A stretch of DNA of 64,000 bases from Zygnema cylindricum (Eukaryota > Streptophyta > Zygnematophyceae > Zygnematales > Zygnemataceae): positions 94,797-158,796 of the forward strand of contig JBBHKE010001280.1 in assembly GCA_037447655.1 (NCBI GenBank). Reading direction: 5' to 3'. Both the position numbers and the translations under genes were made by a program. Under the pieces are notes generated by a model. It was not told the DNA's origin. It did not search any database and saw only the letters and a program-made list of their open reading frames with translations. Shown piece by piece: positions 46,756 through 57,416 of the stretch (positions within the stretch are counted from its first letter, which is position 1; every line of letters starts with the position of its first letter).

Positions 46756-47435
46756 ATAGGCACGTTGTAGGAAGTTTAATCTACTTTATGATCCGTACCA
46801 GGACGAAAATAGCGGCAGCAGTTGGAGTACTCAGTAGGAGTCTCAATGATCATAGGAAGAGAGACTAGGAGGCCGCCAAGAGAGTCATGAGATATCTAGT
46901 GGGAATCAGAGAGTTATGGTTGCATTTAGGAGGGGAGCATACTGACATCACTACATGAAGTGATGCAAGTTATGGGGATGCACCTATGAAAAGATGCACT
47001 TCTGGGTATGTGTTATATGTGGGGGAATGTGCTTGCTGTTGGAGCAGCAAACAACAAAAGTGGTTGCTCAGTCTACTATGAAGGCTGAGTACATGATCTC
47101 TTGTTCTGCTGTGAAAGAGTTGATGTAGGTCAAGTCATAATTGCAAGAACTCGGGTATATTAAGGAGGGAGTACATTAAGTATTTTGTGATAATCAGACT
47201 GCCATTGCAATTGTAGCCAATCCAAAACATCATTTCAGAGCCAAGCATATGGACATAAGGTTAAGTTTCGTGAGGGAAAAAGTTGAAAATAAAATTGTGA
47301 ATCTTGTGTATAGGTCCGATGAAGAAATGGTGGCTTATATGATGACCAAACCTTTTTCCTCTCCCTAGTTAATGTATTATAGGGAAAAGTGTGGATTAAG
47401 AGAGAAAATAAAATTAGACTAGAAAAAAAGGGGAG

Positions 47436-48030
47436 TGTTAAAATTAATAGATTTATAAAGTATTTACTACGTCTAAATAACTTAGTGTAAAAGGAAAGAA
47501 AAAGCGCAGGCATTCTGCCTCCAACTCCTCTCACTATTTCCCATACTTGTTGCAGTCATCAAACGAAAGGGAGGGTGGTGGAGCCATGGCTGCCTCAGCT
47601 CCATAGGCCGGACTGAAGAGTGACATCAGTCACTCTTAACAAAAGGTTGAGTGCGGCAGGACTCGAACCTTCGACCGGCAGAGCGAGAACCTCCGACCGG
47701 CAGAGCGAGGCTTAGCCGTCAGCTCTACCCGGTCTGTCGTAAAACTCCGTTAGAGTACATAGGGTATGATTACTATTTGAATATAAAAAAGTTCATTAAT
47801 CCAATAAACGGAATTACGGATAAGGAACATAGAAACAAATTCGATTACAGTGGGAAGGTGAACACGCACGAAACAAATTTACCGGACATCTATTTTCGAC
47901 GGCTGGCATTCAAAGCTTATTTCGATCCAATGGCACACATGATCGCCGAGATTGCGGAATGGCTATTTTGGCGGTTTAGATCAACAATCCAGATCTATAT
48001 TTCCTTTGGCATTTGATTCAACGGCATAGC
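47436..48030 (+). mobile_element. 3' LTR, truncated
   Basis: It starts TGTTAAAATTAATAG directly after a polypurine tract (AAAAAAAGGGGAG), the expected pol/3' LTR junction. It carries the block with the CCATGGCTGCCT start, a duplicated 24-bp CGACCGGCAGAGCGA segment, and a tRNA-like module with a perfect B box. It loses similarity after about 48010, before the GTAC block and TATA box. 48031-48154 shows nothing recognisable. Confidence 0.8.
47659..47732 (-). other. tRNA-like module with perfect B box
   Basis: The minus strand reads CCGGGTAGAGCTGAC (47718-47732, A-box-like with the GTAGAGC core) and GGTTCGAGTCC (47659-47669, 11 of 11 match to the B box). A 24-bp duplication lies between and around them. 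This is the best-preserved module of the set. Confidence 0.65.
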
Positions 48031-48154
48031 CACAAGCATAAAAAGATCTGACGTAAAGGAATAGAAGACATCTCCTTAAAGCAAGACTTGTTCCAACACA
48101 TGTGTGAAGAGCTGCCGGAATCCATTATCCATCCGAGGTCCATTTCTCCTTCCA

Positions 48155-49112
48155 TCATATCGAGTTTGGCAAAGCAAAGAACTCTTTGTCATCAGTTTTC
48201 GGAAAAGTGATCACATCAGGTGTCTCTTCCTCGGACTTTTTCTTCTTCGATTCCGTATCCTCCGCTAAAAACGCAACTGTTTTATTCGGGTGTTTTTGGG
48301 AAATGGGAGGTCCGGGGTGTTTCCATCCTTTCTGGAAGATACCTGTTTCAAGAGTTTTTATATACAAAGGACAAGATTTGAAGGAATGACCATCAGTATA
48401 AAATAAACACATTTCTCAAATTGAGGATTAAATTGGTTCCCTTGATATCTAATTTCCCTCTGAAGTTGAGCAGTGAATGCTACAGCGGGTTTTCCAAATC
48501 CTAAAACTGTCTGAGTAGCCTTTTCTACTAATATAAACTCTATATTTATTTGCAAGTTCTAAAGAGGTTTAGACAATTTTTTCATTTCATCTGAGGCTCT
48601 TTTATATTCACTAGAAAGCCTCTTTAAGAAAATCATGGCCTGATGATTAGGGGAGAAAGTCCCCCCAGAACATGCATTTTCTGACAGTAACATTCAAAAC
48701 CGATTAGTGTATTCCACCATGATACTGCCTGTGTACTTATACTCATAGATCTGACCAGCAGTTATAATCTCATGCTGGTCACTAGCTCTAACATAAGAAG
48801 ATTTCAATGCATCCCACAATTCTGATGCCTTTGTAACATTAATATATGTCATATGCAATTCTTTTGATATCATAAGTTTTACTAAATGCAAAGCTTGGTC
48901 ATTTTTCTGATTAAAGTTGGCATCAGAATTTTGCCAGTGATCCATTTAACACAACTATAAGTTTCACTTGCTTGAAGTAAGACTTAACCAAATTTGCCCA
49001 GTACAGATATTGACTTCCATCAAAGACCGGAATTCGTGAAGGTAGGCTCGTGACCAGTCGTTCTAAGACATCTGGTGGTACTTAAGATGAAAGATAGGCA
49101 GCAGTAGTCATT
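48155..49112 (-). pseudogene. Copia gag fragment (second family)
   Basis: The minus strand encodes MTTAAYLSS, then SRIPVFDGSQYLYWANLV, NQKNDQALHLVKLMISKELH, KASELWDALKSSYVRASDQH and YKYTGSIMVEYTNRF (UBN2/gag), then FYTDGHSFKSCPLY, a zinc-knuckle-like Cys/His segment. Stops interrupt it and pol is absent. It is head-to-head with a related gag at 50081. Confidence 0.8.
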
Positions 49113-50080
49113 GTAGAACAAATCAAGAGAGGAAGCTTCCCTAAAGACTGATGGCAAAACAACAACTTTGAAAGATGATTACTTTCAATATAGGGACACA
49201 ATAGTCCTAAAATCTACCACAGTGTAGATGACATAGAGAGGAACATACACACAAATTTTCACTTAATTCTGCTCACAGATTTTGTGAGATATTCAAAGAT
49301 GAAAAATATAAGAACTACAGTTACAATTTTTCTATATCATTTGTTCCTAATAATTAAAATTCACAAAGTCTTACTTCTATACGTTGAAACTACATTACAA
49401 CACTAATCAACTAATTTGCTACAAACAAACTTTGGTTTTACCGGATATTTACACCGATGTTCACACAACGGAAAGTTATCTTGATCTAGTCATGCCTCGT
49501 CAGTATTCGTTGGCGTCGGCTATCGCACATCCGGTTAGAGGATTTGGCACTGTAGATGTGACTTCAAAAAGTCCCGTGGTCCTGCCAAATTTCCGTACGT
49601 CCACGGAGGATAAACTGAAGCATTTCTCGCAGCAGACGACGCGTGTCCTTGGTGGTGTGACTAAACTGTGAACTCCCAATTTCACTGTCACACTAATTCT
49701 AGCAAATACTGAACCAGACTCATCCAAAAATAAACTAAGTTTTGAACATCTCTCTCCCTCACAACCGAGAAATAGAGAGGACTAAAGCTTTCCAAAAACA
49801 ATAGATTCACTGTAGAAGTAGGACTTAGACAATTTTTGAGTTAGGAACATTTTTGTGACAAAAATTGTACATGTTGTTTTTGTCAACTTCGACTAAGAAT
49901 ATCTCTCATATTTGTATGCGGAATTCCGTGAAATTTGGCGTGTGGGTTCCTCCTTTTATTATCTACATTGTGGTAGAGTTTTAGAGATATTTGTCTCTAT
50001 TTTGTGTTTTATTGTCTGTTGAAGTTCTTGTTTTTCAGGTCGGTTTTTAGTGAAAGCTTTTTGCTTGTTATCATTCTGAG
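49113..50080. other. Interval between divergent gag fragments
   Basis: It probably contains the leaders and LTR remnants of both elements, but no TG..CA pair or primer site is clear. The 95-codon plus frame at 49384-49671 has no recognisable domain. Confidence 0.35.
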
Positions 50081-52367
50081 ATGACTACTTCTGCCTCTTA
50101 ATCATTTGCAGCTTAATCATCTTCAGTCCATGCTCTTGTCTCAAAACAACAGGTTACGGCTTAATCATCTTCAGTCCATGCTCTTGTCTCAAAACAACAG
50201 GTTACGGGCCCGCCTTCACGAATTGTGGTCTTTGATGGGAGAGAATACTTGTATTGGGTTGATCTTGTCAAGTCTTACTTTGTTCAAGTTAAGTTGTTTC
50301 ATGTGGTTAATGGATCTCTGGCTAAAACTCATCCTTCTTATGATCAAAAGAATGAGCAAGCTCTTCATATCATTAAATTGCTGATTTTGAAAGAGCTCCA
50401 TATGTCATACATTCAGTCTACAAAAGCATCACAAACCCAGAATGCTTTGAAAAAGACGTACACTAAAGCTAGTGCACAGCATGAGATTGTAACTGCTGGG
50501 CAGATTTGGGAATTTGGGAATATAAGTATACAGGCGGAAGCATGGTAGAGTATTGTAATAATTCAAACTTTTGGTAGCTTAAAATGCATGCTCTGGTGGA
50601 TCTTTTCCCGATTACCACCAGGCTATGATATTAGTGAGGAGGCTTCCTAGTGAATATAGAAGAGCCCTCTAAAGAACTCAAAAGGCTAGATAAGTCTTTA
50701 TGAAATCTAGCTACACCTATAGAGTATATTCTAGAGGAAGAAGCAACTCAGCTGGCACTTAATGTTGGAAAGCCAGTAGTAGCATATAGTGCTCAGTTTC
50801 AATGAGATAATGGATTTCAAGGAAATCAAAATTTTCAGCAGTATGAATGATTTGTCTATTGCTATAACAATGGTCATATGTTTAGATCTTGTCCCTTGTA
50901 TATAAAAGCGTGTGAAACAGGTGTTTACCGCAAAGGATAGAAAGTGAAAAGAGCTCCAATTCTATCACGACCTTCGATATAAACTGTGACTTTTTCAGCG
51001 GAAGATATGGAACCGAAAAAGGAGATGGAGAAGAAGAATTCAGAAGTGAACAGTGTTTTGAAAACCGACGACATGGAGTTATTCGCTCTTGCCAAGATGA
51101 TAGAAGGGGAGATGGATCTCGGTTGGATAATGGATTATGGTAGCTCATCACATATGTGTTGGAATAAGGTATATTTCAAGGAAATGGCACCTATCTCTAT
51201 TCGTCACATCTTTTATGCTTGTGGTCAAACGGTAAAGGCAAATGCAAAAGGTTCCATAGATTTGAATTGTGAGATAAATGGCAAACCGGTTAAAAGAACT
51301 TTGCATGATGTGCTTTATGTGCCGAAGTTCAAGAAAAAAATGTTTTCTACCTCAATTGCAGTAAGGGGTTTGATGTTTTGTAAAGCAAAAAGGAAAAAAA
51401 GTCAGTAAGGATGGGAGAGTAGCCTTAATAGGAACTAGAGGCCTAAACATGTTGTATCAGATGGACCTCATTAATAAAGCTGATTTTGCATACTCTAGTG
51501 TCCTTCTTGAGAATGTTTTGTGGCATAAAAGGCTTGGGCATGTTTATAATGACAGGCTGGAAAGGATGGTTAAGACTAATATGATACAAGGTGTCTAGCT
51601 TGGTCAAAAAGAGTCCCATGTATGTCATGGTTGTGCTCTCGAAAAGCTTCATAAGCTTCCTCTACCGCAGATTTCAAATCACCGGGCAACAGATCTTCTT
51701 GGCCTTATCCACTCGGTTGTATGGGGACCGGCGAAAGTTCCTTCTCTTGGTGGCAGCAAATACCTTGTCACTTCCCGGTTCAGCCAAGTATACTTCATCA
51801 AGGAGATGAGTGAGGTCTTCACACACTTGAAGCATTAGCGGATTTGGGCGGAGAAACTTCACGGGAAATCAATCCTTGCTCTACGATCTGACAACAGTGG
51901 AGAGTATATATCAAATGCTTTTGATGATTATTTGAAGGAAAATAGAATCTCTCATGATTTTAGTGTTTCGTACTCCTGAACATAATGGTGTGGCTGAAAG
52001 ACTTAGTAGAACTTTGACTGAATGTGCAAAATCTATGATGTTGGATAAAGATGTGGATCCAAAATTTTGGGGGGAAGCTTTTCTATGTGCCTCTTATATT
52101 TGAAACAGATTAGAAACTAGATATCTGAAGGATAAAACACTTTATGAAATGTGGACAGGAAGAAAGTCAAATGTCAGCTACTTGAGAGTTTTTGGAAGCA
52201 AATGCTTTATGTTAGATAATCTTCCAAATTGGAAATGAAGTCTAAAATCTGTCCCTGGGATATTGTTAGGATATGATGATGAATCTGTAGGATATAGAGT
52301 GTATAATCCTCAGAAAAATACAATTCAGATTGCTCAGAATATGCAGCTTAAAGAGGAGAGTCAATCT
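50081..52367 (+). pseudogene. Second-family copia: gag, protease, integrase (broken)
   Basis: Gag starts MTTSAS with a 48-bp tandem duplication (50111-50206) and continues VVFDGREYLYWVDLVKSYF and HIIKLLILKELHMSYIQSTKAS. The protease region has WIMDYGSSSHMC (active Asp followed by Tyr where Ser/Thr is usual). Pre-integrase is LWHKRLGHVYNDRLERM; integrase is LRSDNSGEYISNAF, NGVAERLSRTLTECAKSMM and FWGEAFLCASYI. Many stops occur. It is interrupted at 52367 by the LTR-flanked insertion, and its linker and RT continue at 55378. Confidence 0.85.
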
Positions 52368-53554
52368 TGTTGAAAATTAAGTATTTTCTAGGTCTAGAGA
52401 TTGTAAAATAAAAAAGCAAAAAGGGGACACTAACAACCTACCTCTAACTCTTCACTCAAGTCCCCACACTTGTCGCAGTCACTGAAGACTTGAAGAGGAG
52501 TTAGATCCATGGCTGCCTAGGCAGTCCAAAGTGGACAGGCAATTCTTAATAGAGTTATCTAAAAGGTGTGACGGACCTAGGCTTTGATCCTAGTATCTGC
52601 CGTCTGTCAAACTAGCTGTTCGCTTTAACCAACAAGTCTAAATACAGTGCTAGAGTACAATAGGTTTGACAGATATTTATATTGGTACACGTAGACTAGT
52701 TCGTCTAACGCAAATAGATACGTAATGCATAGATACAATTTAGTATAGTACAGAGTACGATTTAATGTATTTTATGAAACGGATACCGCACATTTTTTTG
52801 GAACGCGAAACAAATATCGTACGTATATTTTCAACGGCTACAATTGTATCCGATTTGATCGGACGGCCACGATAGGCGCCGCGATCACGGATTATGTATT
52901 TTTGGCGTTTTTCAGTCATCACCACGTCATGTGACACGTGGCGCGACAATGTTGGAATGCGGCGACTCTGGAGATTGCGGTAACAAATCCGGCTATGACA
53001 CGTGTCGACATTTTGGCCATGTTGTACAATGGCCGTACACAAAGTACACTAGCACCTGTACTTTTCTGTACGACACACTAATTTGATTGGTGCCGTACTT
53101 CAATAGATAGAGTTTTAGAGAGGGAATAAGACTTAGAAAATTTTGGGTAAGTAGCTGCCTCTCCCAGAGAGCACCTTGTATAAATAGCAAACTTTGGCCA
53201 GCCATAATTATTAATTTCATTGACCATTTTCAGTGATTTTTCTTGCTGCAGACTCAAGGGAGTCCAGGCTACACAGGGGTGTAGTCAGTCAGAGGTTTTG
53301 TCTGCCAGGGTTGCTGTATTTCTAAGGGAAAGTCAAAGTGGGTGAATGTGTCCAAATCTCATATTCTAACTTTGCATTCTGTGGTGGAACTGAGCACACA
53401 GAAAGTGTTATTTCATAGGGGTGAATCTATATTGGGGTTCTGACTGTCAAGGGGTTGGTCATTTGGGTTTATATCAAGTTTGGAGTGGGCACTATCTAGA
53501 TTAGCTTTTTTGGATCTGCCTACTCTGAGGGCCAATGGAGGTCTCAGAGTTTAA
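52368..53554 (+). mobile_element. LTR (left) of nested copia element
   Basis: 1187 bp, starting TGTTGAAAATTAAGTATTTTC. AATCT at 52363-52367 is repeated after the right LTR at 55378-55382. It contains the tRNA-like module (B-like 52580-52590, A-like TTGGTTAAAGCG complement 52621-52632), a GTAC cluster (53023-53098) and TATAAATA at 53179-53186. The last bases (ATGGAGGTCTCAGAG) include an ATG that opens the gag frame. Confidence 0.95.
53179..53186 (+). promoter_or_regulatory. LTR TATA box
   Basis: TATAAATA lies about 80-155 bases after six GTAC motifs. The sister LTR has TATAAAT at 55002-55008. Confidence 0.65.
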
Positions 53555-54104
53555 GGTTATGGGCCCACCATCTAGGGTGCCTATATTTGATGGAACAGGC
53601 TTCACTTATTGGGTGTTTACAATGGAGGGATTGCTTTTCGAGAAGCACTTATGGGGAATTGTTGCGGGACAAGTGAGATGTCCGCCACCTGGCTTTGGAG
53701 GAGCTTACTATGGAGAATCATCTGAGGCTGCCCAGAATATCATCTGGAGTTCAGATGCAACGGAAGGTGAAGGGAAAAACCTTTCCGTGGATGGGGAAAT
53801 AGGGGAGAAGGAAAAAGGGACACCTATGGTGAGGGGAGCTAGGCTCTTAGCTATGGTACCACATGTAGGGATTAAAACTGAAGAAAATGACAGAAAAATA
53901 TTGGAATACAAAAACACTATAGCAAAACATCTCATACTTAGATATGTGTCTAACTCGATTGTTATCACTCTTTTAAGTCTAACCAAGTCTTCAGAGATAT
54001 GGGAAGCACTAAGTCAGATTTATAAAAGAGTGAGACTATTCAAAGGCAGCAATTAGTAAAACAGGAAATAAAGGCCTATGTTTATAAAGGCGGTAGCATG
54101 ATAG
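53535..54104 (+). pseudogene. Copia gag N-terminal part, fused to foreign pol tail
   Basis: The frame starts inside the LTR (MEVSEFKVMG) and continues SRVPIFDGTGFTYWVFTMEGLLFEKHLWGIVAG, GIKTEENDRKILEYKNTIAK and TKSSEIWEALSQIYKRV, typical of copia gag (UBN2). It ends after a frameshift in YVYKGGSMIE, where the sequence switches to a duplicate of the second-family integrase tail. The remainder of gag and all pol are absent. Confidence 0.85.
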
Positions 54105-54190
54105 AGTCTGTAGGATATAGAGTGTATAATCCTCAGAAAAATACAATTCAGATTGCTCAGAATATGCAGCTTAAAGAGGAGAGTCAATCT
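54105..54190 (+). repeat. Duplicate of 52282-52367 (host-element integrase tail)
   Basis: TCTGTAGGATATAGAG through GAGTCAATCT is identical in the two places and in both cases ends directly at an LTR start. Together with the LTRs this makes a direct repeat of about 1.27 kb (52282-53554 and 54105-55377). Confidence 0.95.
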
Positions 54191-55377
54191 TGTTGAAATT
54201 TAAGTATTTTCTAGGTCTAGAGATTGTAAAATAAAAAAGCAAAAAGGGGACACTAACAACCTACCTCTAACTCTTCACTCAAGTCCCCACACTTGTCGCA
54301 GTCACTGAAGACTTGAAGAGGAGTTAGATCCATGGCTGCCTAGGCAGTCCAAAGTGGACAGGCAATTCTTAATAGAGATATCTAAAAGGTGTGACGGACC
54401 CAGGTTTGGATCCTGGTACCTACCGTCCGTCAAACTAGCCGTTCGCTTTAACCAACAAGTCTAAATACAGTGCTAGAGTACGATAGGTTTGACATATATT
54501 TATATTTGTACACGTAGACTAGTTCGTCTAACGGGAATAGATACGTAATGCATAGATACAGTTTTGTATAGTACGGAGTACGATTTAATGTAATTTATGA
54601 AACGGATACCGCGCATTTGTTTCGAACGCGAAACAAATATCGTACGTATATTTTCAACGGCTACAATTGTATCCGGTTTGATCGGACGGCCACAATAGGC
54701 GCCGCGATCACGGATTATGTACTTTTGGCGTTTTTCAGTCATCACCACGTCATGTGACACGTGGCGCGACAATGTTGGAATGCGGCGACTCCAGAGATTG
54801 CGGTAACAAATCCGGCTATGACACGTGTCGACATTTTGGCCATGTGGTACAATGGCCGTACAGAAAGTACACCGGCACATGTACTTTTCTGTACGACACA
54901 CTAATTTGATTGGTGCCGTACTTCAGAAGATAGAGTTTTAGAGAGGGAATAGGACTTAGAAAATTTTGGGTAAGTAGCTGCCTCTCCCTGATAGCACCTT
55001 GTATAAATGGCAAACTTTGGCCAGCCATAATTTTTAATTTAATTCACCATTTTCAGTGATTCTTTTTGCTGCAGACTCAGGGGAGTCCATGCTACACAGG
55101 GTTGTAGTTGGTCAGAGGTTTTGTCTGCCAAGGTGGCTGCATTTCTAAGGGAAAGTCAAAGTGGGTGAATGTGTCCAAACCTCATATTCTAACTTTGCAT
55201 TCTGTGGTGGAACTAAGCACACAGAAAGTGTTATTTCACAGGGGTGAATCTATATTGGGGTTCTGACTGTCAAGGGGTTGGTCATTTGGGTTTATATCAA
55301 GTTTGGAGTTGGCACTATCTAGATTAGCTTCTTTGGATCTGCCTACTCTGAGGGCCAATGGAGGTCTCAGAGTTTCA
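54191..55377 (+). mobile_element. LTR (right) of nested copia element
   Basis: 1187 bp, the same length as the left LTR and nearly identical. It ends GTCTCAGAGTTTCA followed by AATCT (55378-55382), the duplicate of 52363-52367. It contains the tRNA-like module (B-like complement 54403-54413, A-like complement 54444-54455), six GTAC motifs at 54847-54921 and TATAAAT at 55002-55008. Confidence 0.95.
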
Positions 55378-56325
55378 AATCTATCGATGTCTTTTGTTTG
55401 AATGAGGCGGAAAGGACAAAAAAATTGCAAGAATACATCATCATTGAGCCGCTTCCTTTCAAGACACCGGCGGTTTCCTCATCGCCTTCTACGTCCGGAC
55501 TGCCACATGTTTTTGGCCCTTCATACCCACTTGTGACTGCCGGTACTAATTCTCCACCTCCTCCACCTCCTCCCCTTCCTCCACCTCGATCGACTCGATG
55601 GGCTCGAACAGTTCCCGCTTCAGATTTTCCAAAGGGAAGAAGACAAAGCAGCCGGCTAACGGGTGAACACGTGGACTATGCTTACGTTGCCCGCACGGGG
55701 AGCCTCTTACCATTCAAGAAGCATTTTCGGTTCCTGAAATAATGATAAGTGGATTACAACGGCAAATGGTGAGATGACATCAATTATGGAGGCCCAAACC
55801 TGGGAGCTTGTTAAACTCCCACCAGATCGGAAAGCAATTGGTTGTAAGTGGGTATTAAAAGTAAAACTTAATCCTTACAATACCATTGAGAGATATAAGG
55901 CTAGACTCTTTGTTAAGGGATACAATCAGAAAGAGAAGATTGACTATGAAGAAACTTTCTCACGAGTAGTTCGTTTTCCCACTGTAAGGATTCTTTTCAT
56001 TCTAGCTTCAATAAAGGATATTGAATTGCATCAGATGGGTGTAAAGATTGCTTCCTTGCATAGAGACTTAGAAGAAGTGATATATATGAAGCACCCAGAG
56101 GGGTAGGCAGAAAAAATAAAAGAAAATCTGGTCTTTAAACTGTTGAAGTCCCTTTATGGTTTGAAGCAAGTTCCACAATAGTGAAATCTGAAACTGGATG
56201 AATTTTTGACATATCTTGGATTTACTAAGATTAGCTCAGATCATTCAGTTTATGTAATAGAAGGGGAAGATGGAGTTTTATATATTGCTGTTTATGTGGA
56301 TGATTTGTTTTTGCTTTGTTGTGCA
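55378..56325 (+). pseudogene. Continuation of second-family copia: linker and RT start
   Basis: A proline-rich linker (PPPPPPLPPPRSTRW) is followed by RT N-terminus: EAQTWELVKLPPDRKAIGCK, ERYKARLFVKGYNQKEK, HQMGVKIASLH (Asp replaced), and VYVDDLFLL. Stops and indels break it. Similarity ends near 56325 and is followed by about 150 bases of unassigned sequence. Confidence 0.75.
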
Positions 56326-57236
56326 TGGAGAGAAAGCAAAGCGAAACATGCATCACAACCAGCTAAGTCATTCTTGAAGATATGTACAAACACGAAATGA
56401 AAATGAATGACATGAATAAAGACAAAAAATATAAACATCAATGAGATTAAGAATAAGGAAAGAATACTCCCTTGACATGACATGGGTATATTTTTTGAAA
56501 AACAAGTCAAAAGTTTCAGAATATTTTAAACAATATAAAGCATGGAGTGAGAAACTTCATGAAACCTCAATCAAGAGAGTAAGGAGTGTTAATTGTGGGG
56601 AGTATACCTCCAATCGGTTTAAGGATTTTCTGAGGGGAGATGGAGTGCAACACCAAAAGATAGTTTCGGAAAATTTGAATAGGATGGTGTGGCCGAAAGA
56701 CTAGATATGACACTAAGTGATAGTGTCAGAAGTCTGTTGTCACATACGAAGACGGGGAAAACATTTTGGGCCGAAGCAATGAACTGTGCAAATTATCTTA
56801 AAAATATAGTTTTACTTCGGCGGTAAAAGGACAAACCCCTTATGAGAGATGGACCATCCGAAAACCAAATATCTCACACTTAAAGGTTTTCGGCAGTCAA
56901 GTGTTTAGTGCATATACACATCGATCAAATTGGAAACTAGATCCTAAAGGAAAACCAAGATATTTATTAGGATATGATGAGGATGTGAAAGGATATAGAG
57001 TTTATAATATCAAAAGTGAAGAAAAATATCTAGTAGTTATGGATGAAGGAAAATTTGTGGATCCCTTCAAGTACAAATAGTCAGTAAAAATCAGATTTGA
57101 ATCACAGAACTCCGATGACTTTGAGCTTCCTAACTATCCAAGTTTTAGAGAAGATGATAGTCTTACATATATAAATTCGAGTGAGAATGACTCAGCCTTG
57201 GAATCACCAGTGACAACACCACCCGAAGCGGAAGAC

Positions 57237-57416
57237 GTGGTGGAAATTGAATCAGAACCAAAGGAAAAAGAAGAAACTAAAATCATTCGAAAGAATCCAC
57301 GGCAGCCATCTATTCCAGCGGAAAAAGTGGTGGAAATTGAAACAGAACCAAAGGAAAAAGGAGAAACTAAATTCATTCGAAAGAATCCACGGCAGCCATC
57401 TATTCCAGCGCCAGAG
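57237..57416 (+). repeat. 90-bp tandem duplication in the pol linker
   Basis: Two units starting GTGGTGGAAATTGAA at 57237 and 57327 encode VVEIE(S/T)EPKEK and IRKNPRQPSIPA. This is an in-frame duplication in the variable integrase-RT spacer. Confidence 0.9.

Larger units (their letters stand above)
43123..47410 (+). pseudogene. Copia pol, multiply broken, split by a solo LTR
   Basis: Domains in order are a protease/pre-integrase region (VLYIPQLSINLVS; LGHVHFDRLREMKKLG), integrase pieces (IRSDIGGEYTS; NGVAERLNQTLGDS; ISHLKVFGSQVYN), reverse transcriptase (ERYKARLIAKGFTQK; MEIHQMDFKTAFLNGELEEE; IYVDDLLVLSK; YILNI-like ILNIQ) and, after the solo LTR insertion, RNase H (46770-47350). Gag is missing. 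Many in-frame stops and frameshifts make it inactive. The interruption falls between SIPYR (45582) and VGSL (46769), cleanly explained by the LTR insertion. Confidence 0.9.

Noticed and set aside
53555-53575. Standard initiator-Met primer-binding site after the LTR
   Set aside because: TGGTATCAGAGC is not present; the nearest similarity (GGAGGTCTCAGAG) is inside the LTR end, so no PBS is annotated.
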